DNA of 64,000 nucleotides from positions 8,475,501 to 8,539,500 of the forward strand of contig NZ_CP012333.1 in the NCBI RefSeq assembly GCF_001263205.1. Reading direction: 5' to 3'. The notes below the pieces were generated by a model, which saw only the letters and a list, made by a program, of their open reading frames with translations, was not told the origin of the DNA and made no database searches. Origin of the DNA: Labilithrix luteola (GTDB lineage Bacteria; Myxococcota_A; Polyangia; Polyangiales; Polyangiaceae). The position numbers and the translations under genes were made by a program. The stretch's first letter is position 1; each line of letters opens with the position of its first letter. Positions 15,552 through 23,194 of this stretch are shown here, in pieces.

Positions 15552-18500
15552 ATGGCCATGGCGACCACACCGTTTTCGGTCTACCGCGATCTCGAACAAG
15601 GGGATCCGCCGCTCTCGGACGTTGCCCAGATGCTTCGGTCGGCCGACCCAGGGCTGGTGCACGCCGCCGTACTTCATCTCGAGCGACGTCTCCGGTCGGG
15701 TGATGTCATCGCCGACTTGGGGCATTGGATTTCGGGCGACCTGTTCGGGCTACCCGGAGAGAGTCAGCTCGTCCTCGCGAGGCTCGCGGTGGATGGTTTT
15801 CCGGTTCCGACCGCCGGTCCTCCTCCCGACCTTCCCCCGTCCGTTCGTCTTGCCTGGCTTCGAGCACGTCTTCTGGCAGATCCGGAGACGCTGCACGAGT
15901 GCGAAGGGCGAGCGTTGGGGTGGGAGGCTGTCTCGGAGCTTCCGACGGCGCGAGTCATAGGCGCGGGGTTGCTCGCACGGATGGTCCACAGTCAGGACGC
16001 CATGGTGCGAGAACACGCGCTCGTTCATCTGCGCGAAGGATTGGAACGGGGCCTTCTATCGCGTGCCGAGGCGCACGATGGGGCCCTCGCGCTGATTCGT
16101 GATTCGCGCGCCCCGATCGCGATCGGAGCCATGCGTTTCCTTTCGGCTCCGTGGGCGTTCGGCCTCCCGTTGCCCGAGCTAGCAACGAACGACGGCGATC
16201 TGGAACGCGATCGCGAATGGGTCGCGCTTCTGGCGGCTCGACACGAGGTTCGACGGATTCGTCGGCTGCTGACGGAAGACGTCGGCTCGAGACGCCTCGC
16301 GCCATGGCTCGTTGCGGCCCTCGGCGACGCGGGTGACGCAGCCGACATCACCGCGATCGTTCGTGAGATCCAAGACGACGTCCATCGCTGCGGAGCGTCG
16401 GGGCTGAATGCTCTCCTTGCCTTGAAACGCCGCGGCCACGCTGCCGACGACGACGACGTTCTCGCTCTGCTCGACGTCTATCTGCGCGGTCCGGCATTGG
16501 ACGTAGCGGCCGTCGCGGAGATCGCAAGTAGCCGCTCCGACCGGGTGATCGCAGAGCTCGACCCATTCCTGCGTGATGGGGCGCCGTGGTCTCGCGTGGT
16601 GGCCTTGCTCGAAGCGTTCGGCACCCATGGCGCCATTCGCAGGCTCGAGGGGATCGTACGGACGGAAGCCGAGCGTGAAGGTTGGTGGCATGCGATTCGT
16701 GCCCTCGGACGCCTCGGCATCGACGAAGCGGAGACCGACATTCTCCGTCGATTGGACGACGAGCCGGAGGCTTGTCTTTTCGCGCTGAGATACATGGGCG
16801 GCGCGCAGGCGGTTCGACGGCTGACGGAGCGGCTCGACGCGCAGGGCGGCTCGATGCCGGTTTGGGCAGCCGCCGCGGCGACGCTCCTCTTCGAGCTGGA
16901 GCCGTCGTCGACACTGTTCGGCGCGCTCTCGAAACGCGGACTTCTCTCGACCGACATCTTGGAGGCGCTCCCCGCACACGCGCCCATCGCGCACTCCGAG
17001 CCGATGCGAGCCATCGCCTGCCAGGTCGGACACCCGCTCCGCAGAGCTGCAGTTCGCGCCATCGGTCGAACGGGAGGCGTGCTCGCGACGGACCTTCTCG
17101 GCAGCCTCGTCTCGGACCACGACGACGACGTGCGAAGCGACGCGTTGGACGCGCTGCGCGCGCTCGGCGAACGCTTGAAGCGCCTCGGTGCGGTGCGGCC
17201 TCCCCATTTGGCGTCGGCGGAGAACCCCGGCGACGCACTCGTGGCGGACGCGGTGGTGCGCCGTCTACGCGATCGATCGCTCGACGAGCGCGTGACGATT
17301 CGGCTGCTCGACGCCCTCGTTGGGCTGGACCATCCACGCATCGTTTCGGTCGTTCGGCCTTACCTTCGCCATTCGTCGGTCGAGGTTCGAAAGCGTGCCA
17401 TTGCGTGTCTTGCTGTCTCGGGGCCGCCCGCCGCGCCATGGCTGCTGCCTTCGCTGTCGAAGGTGGACGTCCCCCTCTCTCGCCAGGTCCTCCTCGCCCT
17501 CGCGGCAACCCGCGCGCGCGGGCTCGCGGCGAGAATCGGCGAGTTGCTCGACCATGCGAACATGAACCTGAAGAAGACGGCGGCCGAGGCCCTCGTCGTC
17601 TCGGGTGACGCAGCGGTCATCCCGAAGCTTCTCCACTGGATTGCCAATCACGACAATCCCGGATTTCGAGAGATTCTGACGCGAGCGCTCGAGGCAATTC
17701 TCGGCGGCTGGCATCGAGGCGTGCTCGTGGATTGTCTCGTCGAGACGAACTCGTCGCACTCGCGAGGATTGCTCGTCGACGCATTGTCCGGTGAGCTCTC
17801 GGCGGCGGACGTCGCGACGTTGGTGCAGACGCGTTCGCCGGCATCTCCCGAAGCGCAGTCGTGGAGCGTCGCTTTGCTCCAGCGCATCTATGCGGGCGAA
17901 TTCGTCCTTCGCGGCAGCACGGTCACGATGCTCGATGCCGCGCTTCGCGAACGAGGCCTGGGCCATCGAATCCCGGAGCGGGCCGTGGAGACCGACGGCA
18001 CGTCGGCGTGGCTCGCTCCCGCCCTCCGGGCAGGGGAGCGATTGAGGTTGGCGCTCCGCGAGTCGCCGCTGTCGGAACGCGGAATCGCAGCGCTGCTGGG
18101 CGAGCTGCGAAAAGCCAATGTGAAAGGTCAGTTCGTCCCGACGAGCTTGTCTCGTCGCGAGATTTACGCCCTCGTCGACGTCTATCCGCGCCTCGACGAA
18201 GAAGGACAATCGGGGGCACTGCACGTCTTGGCGAATACCGACCTCGATGCCGTCGCTCGGCTTCGTGTCGGCCGACTGCTCGACGGGGCGCCCGTCGACG
18301 CCATCCCGCCGGCGCTGATGCGCTGCAAGGCCGACACGTTGACGAACGACTTCGCGCGAGTCGTGATCGATTCGCCCGATGCGGCCGTACGCGACGCTGC
18401 GCTGAATACGATGATCCGCGCGGGCGACGTCGAGCTCACGCATTGGCTCGAGTCACATGCGGACTCGCTCGTTCGATATCTGACCCGTAAGGGCGAATAC

Positions 18501-20201
18501 GAAAGTTGCCTCGAGTGGTGCCGGTACCACCATCGACTCCCACTTCTCGTTCGAACGATGTCCGACGTACTCGGGACCTCGTTCACTCTGGAGCAGGCAA
18601 GGGCGCTCCGTACGGCCCATCCCGAACTGACGGGGCCAATCCTCTCGGAGCTCACGCGGCTCGGCCCCGGCGCGGACGACGAGCTCGAGGCTATCGCCGG
18701 GGCGCGGAGCATCGAGCTCGGGGTGCGCGAGCGAGCATTGACTGAGCTCTCGCAGCGACCCGACGTACGGACGGTCGCCGGCTTCTTCCGTTCGATGTTG
18801 GATGACGAACACGTGAGCTTGCGCGAGGTCGCGGCACGCCGGCTCGTACAGCTCGGGGAGCGTGAGGATCGCGTGAAGGTCCTCGAAGCCTTCCTCGATG
18901 GCCGATTTCGCGAGCGCTTCACGATTCGAGTCGAACACGAGGACCTACCGTTCTTGGAAAGTGCGGTTCGCGAGGCTCGTGGCCAATCTCGAGTTCGCTT
19001 GGTGGAATTGATCGAACGATTCGACGGTAGTTCGAAAGTTCGCCTTTTGCTGCAGCTCTGGAAATCCGGCGATCCCGAGCTCAAGGAGAAGTCTCGCGAC
19101 GCACTCCGCAACGCGGGCGCCAATCGTGTCGTGCCGTTCGTGGCGAAGGAGCTCGACGAAGGTAACGCGTCGTCTCTCGAGGTCGTTGGCGTGACCGCTT
19201 CCATCCCCGAGGCGCTGGCGACGCGCTTCGTGCCAGGCGATCCGACATGGCAACGTTTCCTCGAGCGGATGGCGGCCGGCGGCACGCTGCACGCGCCTGG
19301 ACTCGTCGACGTCGTCGCCCGATCGCTCGACGCCATGCACGATCGAAATGTCGCGCTTCTCCTCGTTCGCCTCGGTGACTGGTCGGACGACGAGAAGGTG
19401 CCGAGTCTCGTCTCCGCCCTTCAGGCGTTTTTGATGGGGGAGGATCGCGAAGATACGGTGGAGCGAATCATCGAGACCACCGCGCAACTCGCCCCGACGT
19501 CACGTCTTCGTGTGCTCGCGAACGTCGGTCGGCCGACGGATCGTGCAGTCGTCGACGCGCTCGCCGACCTGGTTCTCGAGAACACTGGTTTCTTGGCGTC
19601 GCTCTCCGAGCCGATGGCAACGGCGGTCGAGCGGGCCCTTGGCAAAGGACTCGACGGCGAGCCGGAACGCGCACGGCGGATTCTGAGCTACCGCGCCGCG
19701 ACTGCCAAAACGGATACGGAGCGGGCGGCGCTCGTCGAACTGCTGGAGCATGCCATGGGGCACCGGGCGGCTCGCGTGCGTATGCACGCCCATCGTCTGC
19801 TGAGGACCCACGCGGAACGAACACGCTATCTCGCGGCGACTCGACCGCTCCTCCGCGATGCCGACCCGTCCACCGTTCGGAGTGCCGTGCGCGTGCTCGC
19901 ATTTGGCCGAGATCACGACTCCGTCGGCGAGATTGCCGAGCTCCTGGCCCATTCCAATGGCGTCGTTCGTGAGGCCGCTCGCGATGGCTTGATTCATCTC
20001 GGACCGGACGCCGTTCCCCAGCTGACCAAGGCGATGGCCCGCTCACGCCCCGATCGACGCGGCCCCTACGCCGACGTTCTCGAGCGCATTCAGCGAGGCA
20101 TCAAGGCCGAGTGCGAGGACGAGGACGACGACGACGAGCTCTACTTGTCCAAGTCGAGGAACGTCACAGTGGGGCGCTTCCCGTTCGAGGGATCCGAATA
20201 A
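15552..20201 (+). CDS. Giant HEAT-repeat protein, about 1549 residues
   Basis: A very long, soluble, all-helical protein. From end to end it repeats 30-40 residue helix pairs typical of HEAT/PBS-lyase repeats, for example PRIVSVVRPYLRHSSVEVRK, NMNLKKTAAEALVVSGDAAV, DDEHVSLREVAARRLVQLG and SNGVVREAARDGLIHLGPDA. No enzymatic domain was seen. The C-terminus is strongly acidic (ECEDEDDDDELYL). ATG 15552 or 15558 (MAMATTPF) is preferred over an upstream extension that overlaps the divergent gene. It overlaps the next, opposite gene tail to tail by 61 bases. A large protein scaffold or adaptor is likely; the partner is unknown. Confidence 0.8.
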   Translation: MAMATTPFSVYRDLEQGDPPLSDVAQMLRSADPGLVHAAVLHLERRLRSGDVIADLGHWISGDLFGLPGESQLVLARLAVDGFPVPTAGPPPDLPPSVRLAWLRARLLADPETLHECEGRALGWEAVSELPTARVIGAGLLARMVHSQDAMVREHALVHLREGLERGLLSRAEAHDGALALIRDSRAPIAIGAMRFLSAPWAFGLPLPELATNDGDLERDREWVALLAARHEVRRIRRLLTEDVGSRRLAPWLVAALGDAGDAADITAIVREIQDDVHRCGASGLNALLALKRRGHAADDDDVLALLDVYLRGPALDVAAVAEIASSRSDRVIAELDPFLRDGAPWSRVVALLEAFGTHGAIRRLEGIVRTEAEREGWWHAIRALGRLGIDEAETDILRRLDDEPEACLFALRYMGGAQAVRRLTERLDAQGGSMPVWAAAAATLLFELEPSSTLFGALSKRGLLSTDILEALPAHAPIAHSEPMRAIACQVGHPLRRAAVRAIGRTGGVLATDLLGSLVSDHDDDVRSDALDALRALGERLKRLGAVRPPHLASAENPGDALVADAVVRRLRDRSLDERVTIRLLDALVGLDHPRIVSVVRPYLRHSSVEVRKRAIACLAVSGPPAAPWLLPSLSKVDVPLSRQVLLALAATRARGLAARIGELLDHANMNLKKTAAEALVVSGDAAVIPKLLHWIANHDNPGFREILTRALEAILGGWHRGVLVDCLVETNSSHSRGLLVDALSGELSAADVATLVQTRSPASPEAQSWSVALLQRIYAGEFVLRGSTVTMLDAALRERGLGHRIPERAVETDGTSAWLAPALRAGERLRLALRESPLSERGIAALLGELRKANVKGQFVPTSLSRREIYALVDVYPRLDEEGQSGALHVLANTDLDAVARLRVGRLLDGAPVDAIPPALMRCKADTLTNDFARVVIDSPDAAVRDAALNTMIRAGDVELTHWLESHADSLVRYLTRKGEYESCLEWCRYHHRLPLLVRTMSDVLGTSFTLEQARALRTAHPELTGPILSELTRLGPGADDELEAIAGARSIELGVRERALTELSQRPDVRTVAGFFRSMLDDEHVSLREVAARRLVQLGEREDRVKVLEAFLDGRFRERFTIRVEHEDLPFLESAVREARGQSRVRLVELIERFDGSSKVRLLLQLWKSGDPELKEKSRDALRNAGANRVVPFVAKELDEGNASSLEVVGVTASIPEALATRFVPGDPTWQRFLERMAAGGTLHAPGLVDVVARSLDAMHDRNVALLLVRLGDWSDDEKVPSLVSALQAFLMGEDREDTVERIIETTAQLAPTSRLRVLANVGRPTDRAVVDALADLVLENTGFLASLSEPMATAVERALGKGLDGEPERARRILSYRAATAKTDTERAALVELLEHAMGHRAARVRMHAHRLLRTHAERTRYLAATRPLLRDADPSTVRSAVRVLAFGRDHDSVGEIAELLAHSNGVVREAARDGLIHLGPDAVPQLTKAMARSRPDRRGPYADVLERIQRGIKAECEDEDDDDELYLSKSRNVTVGRFPFEGSE

Positions 20202-21589
20202 CCCAAATACAGATAGTGCCCGCGCCGTGCCTGGGCGACGACCGTGCCTGGAACACCAACGGCCTTCGACGTCCATGCCGGGGCAACGCCTTCTCTGTGC
20301 AAGGTGATGCCGTTCGACACCGCGAGGCGCTTGCCCTTGTCGTCGACGAAGAGAGTCGGAACATCGAAGTTCGAAGCGCCGGTGATCGTCGCCGTCGTCC
20401 ACGGGTCGTTGTCGCCGGGACCACGATGCGAGAGGAGAAGCTCGTTGCCCGTCTGGGTGTGTCGGGTGAACATCAGATCGGCGGAGCCGTCGGCGAGCAG
20501 GCGGAGAGAATGCCCCGAAAAGGCTGGCGTGGCGTAGCTGGTGGGGCCACTCGAAAGTGCGTCGACGTTCTCGTAGATCCAGCGGTTGCCGTTGTAGAAG
20601 ACGTGGCGCTTCGCGGTCGTCTGCGCGCCGTCGGGGTGGTACGCCTCGACGACGATGTGCGGCCGATCCATGAACCCGAGCTTCAGGTCGGGCTGGTCCG
20701 GCGAGGTTGTCGTCGTGTCGAGGACCTCGCGCTGCCAGGTCGTGCCGTCCCAGTGGGCGTAGGTCAGGTTCGGGAACGACGAGCCGGTGCGCGTGCCGCC
20801 GTACGCGACATGCGGCTGATTCTTGCTGTCGACGACCATGTCGAACACGCCACCGATCGCGAGCGTTCCGACGGTGACAGGGGCGGTGAACGTGTGAGCT
20901 TGGTCGTCGGAGCGGACGTACAGCACGGAGTAGTTCCCGCTGTACGTGCCGTACAGAACATGAACGTGGCCGAGTGCGTCGACGACCACGCGGTTTCGCA
21001 ACGTGCCGCTGCCGAGCGGCACCTTTCGCCACGTTCCTGGGACGGCGTCGTAGACGGCGAGGGTCGAGGCCCACGTCCCGGCGTTGGGCGTCGTATAGGC
21101 GAAATAGACGTTGCCAGCGTTGTCGACGGCGATTGACGAGCCGTTGTCGGAAGCTTCGGTGTCGACTTGCCATCGATCGACGGCGCAGCAGCCGGTGGGG
21201 CACGCCGTTTGGAGGAGGGGACAGCGCCCGCAGCCTTCGTCGACCGTGCCGTTGCAGTTGTCGTCGACGACGCCGTCACACACTTCGGCGTTCGCCGCGC
21301 AGTTTCCACCGTCGGGCGCGCCATCCGGGCCTGCCTCGGATGCGTCGTCGTCGGATGCGTCGTCGCCGGCCGCACCGTCTTTCGGAGCGCCGTCGGGATC
21401 GTTGCCAGCGCTCCCGTCCTTCGTCTTCGGATCGTTCGGATCGGTGGTGTTCCCGCTGCCGTTGTCGACCTGATCGCTACCGCCGTCACCGCTCCTCGTC
21501 GAATCACTCGACGAGCTGCCACAGGCGGCGGCAAAGGTTGCTGCGACCGAACCAACTGCCAACCACAGAACGACTCGAGGCGCGCGCAT
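20141..21589 (-). CDS. Lipoprotein with MopE-like Cys motif and propeller-like repeats
   Basis: A 482-residue lipoprotein with lipobox FAAAC (Cys 23), then a Ser/Asp/Gly-rich linker to about residue 95. Next is EVCDGVVDDNCNGTVDEGC, the CDGxDxDCxGxxDEGC-type putative metal-binding motif seen in MopE-like myxobacterial proteins, and a second Cys cluster CPLLQTACPTGCC. The remaining 340 residues are repetitive beta strands such as SSIAVDNAGNVYFAYTT, RVVVDALGHVHVLYGT and MVVDSKNQPHVAYGG, resembling a beta propeller. A similar repeat style occurs in the lipoprotein at 40839. Probably outer-membrane or surface-anchored; the ligand is unknown. Confidence 0.75.
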   Translation of the reverse strand: MRAPRVVLWLAVGSVAATFAAACGSSSSDSTRSGDGGSDQVDNGSGNTTDPNDPKTKDGSAGNDPDGAPKDGAAGDDASDDDASEAGPDGAPDGGNCAANAEVCDGVVDDNCNGTVDEGCGRCPLLQTACPTGCCAVDRWQVDTEASDNGSSIAVDNAGNVYFAYTTPNAGTWASTLAVYDAVPGTWRKVPLGSGTLRNRVVVDALGHVHVLYGTYSGNYSVLYVRSDDQAHTFTAPVTVGTLAIGGVFDMVVDSKNQPHVAYGGTRTGSSFPNLTYAHWDGTTWQREVLDTTTTSPDQPDLKLGFMDRPHIVVEAYHPDGAQTTAKRHVFYNGNRWIYENVDALSSGPTSYATPAFSGHSLRLLADGSADLMFTRHTQTGNELLLSHRGPGDNDPWTTATITGASNFDVPTLFVDDKGKRLAVSNGITLHREGVAPAWTSKAVGVPGTVVAQARRGHYLYLGYSDPSNGKRPTVTFLDLDK

Positions 21590-21691
21590 GCCCCGAGAAT
21601 ACGCTGAAACGCCTCGAGCAGGATGATGACGAGCGCTTTCTTGCGTTACGTAGGCTCCGAAGGGCAGGGGGATCGGGGACTTCGAGCCACG

Positions 21692-23164
21692 TCACCCCGC
21701 GGCGCGTGACTCGGTGGGCTCGATCGATGCGAGCGCGCGCGCGAATGCGGGCATGGTCGCGAAGCGCTCGGCCGGGGTCTTCGCGAGGGCACACGCGAGC
21801 AAGTGATCGAACGCGGGCGGTAGCGGCCGGCGCGAAAGCGAGCTCGCCGGCGGTGCCTGGGTCGTCAAGAGCTTCGCGTAGACGCTCGCGAGCGTGCGGT
21901 CGAAGAAGGGGGGCGTGCCGGTGACCATCTCGTAGAGCACCGCCCCGAGGCCGTAGACGTCGCTCCGAACGTCGACCTGCTCCCCGCGCGCCTGCTCGGG
22001 AGGCATGTACATCGGCGTTCCGACCGCGGCGCCCGTTGCCGTGATGCGTGAGACGTTCGCGTCATCCATCTGTTTGACGAGACCGAAATCGAGGAGCACG
22101 GCGCGATCGACGCTCCTGCCAGCCGCGTCCGGGCTGCGCGCGAGGAAGACGTTGGCTGGCTTGAGATCGCGATGCAGAAGGCCCCGTGCGTGAGCCGCAG
22201 CGAGCGCGGACGTCAGCTCGAGTCCACGGGCGCGAGCCTCTCGCCACGACATGGCGCCGACCTTCGAGAGACGCTGCTCGAGGGTCTCGCCGTCGAGGAG
22301 ATCCATGACCATGTAGTGAACGCCGTCGCGCGTCTCGTTGAAGTCGTGCACGCCGATGATGTTCGGATGCCCGATGGCGCTCGCGGCGGTGGCCTCCCGT
22401 TCGAAGCGTTTGATGGCGTCGGGCTCGAGGCGTGCGTCGTGGAGGAGCGTCTTGATCGCGTAGCGGCGTCCCGTCCGTCGGTTCCGAGCGGCGTAGACCG
22501 CCCCCATGCCACCCGTTCCGAGCAAGGTATCGACGATGTAGGTGTCGTTGAGCACCGTGCCGATCCAAGCCTCCGGGGAGGCGGCGGCAGCCGTGCGCAT
22601 CGCGGGAGGAGGCGCGCCAGGCCCAGGGAGCGAAGCGGCGGCGGCCCCTCCGAGCTGCGTGGGGGCATGCCCGGACGCCACCGATCGCCCGAGTGGCAGC
22701 ATGGGGGTGGTCTCGGGTTGAAAGCGAAACGATGGGGCGGCCGGTGGCGATGGCCCGCCGTCGTCGAACACGAGCCCATGGGAGACCGCGTCGACGACGA
22801 GCAAATGGGCGTCGCGAGGGCTGAGCTGGAGAGTCGCGACGAGGTCGGCGGCTTCGAAGCTCGTTCGACTGCCACCGAATGCGACGAGCTCTCGAAATTT
22901 CCCGAGGCGCACGCGCCGTTCGATCCCCCGCCAGACGAGCGCAATGCCGGCGACGAACGGGAAGAGCCCGATGAACAAGCCAACGACGAGCCCCGCGCGC
23001 CACGGGAACGCGTCATCGCTCGGGACGACGAGCAGGAGGATGCCCACGACGAGCCCGAACGTACCGACGACGGTCGCGAGGCCGCCGCCGATCACCATGG
23101 TGACCGAGCGCCAGCGGAGCCCGTCGTGCAGGGCTTGGTACCTCTCGAGCCGGATACGCAGCAC
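21692..23164 (-). CDS. Membrane Ser/Thr protein kinase with N-terminal anchor
   Basis: A 490-residue Hanks-type kinase. Two hydrophobic segments (about 24-48 and 57-79) lie at the N-terminus, then a small helical region, a Pro/Ala linker, and a complete kinase domain (about 210-480). Visible motifs are LLGTGGMGAVYAARN (P-loop), AIK (Lys 238), HRDLKPANVFL (331-341), DFG (359-361), GTPMYMPPEQA and SDVYGLGAVLYEM. All catalytic residues are present. The membrane part precedes the kinase, the reverse of PknB. The chosen GTG (23164) leaves 30 bases to the divergent ATPase; ATG 23098 is an alternative that would cut the first segment. Substrates are unknown. Confidence 0.85.
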   Translation of the reverse strand: MLRIRLERYQALHDGLRWRSVTMVIGGGLATVVGTFGLVVGILLLVVPSDDAFPWRAGLVVGLFIGLFPFVAGIALVWRGIERRVRLGKFRELVAFGGSRTSFEAADLVATLQLSPRDAHLLVVDAVSHGLVFDDGGPSPPAAPSFRFQPETTPMLPLGRSVASGHAPTQLGGAAAASLPGPGAPPPAMRTAAAASPEAWIGTVLNDTYIVDTLLGTGGMGAVYAARNRRTGRRYAIKTLLHDARLEPDAIKRFEREATAASAIGHPNIIGVHDFNETRDGVHYMVMDLLDGETLEQRLSKVGAMSWREARARGLELTSALAAAHARGLLHRDLKPANVFLARSPDAAGRSVDRAVLLDFGLVKQMDDANVSRITATGAAVGTPMYMPPEQARGEQVDVRSDVYGLGAVLYEMVTGTPPFFDRTLASVYAKLLTTQAPPASSLSRRPLPPAFDHLLACALAKTPAERFATMPAFARALASIEPTESRAAG

Positions 23165-23194
23165 GTCCTGAGGATACTCGGTTAGAGTGGCCGC

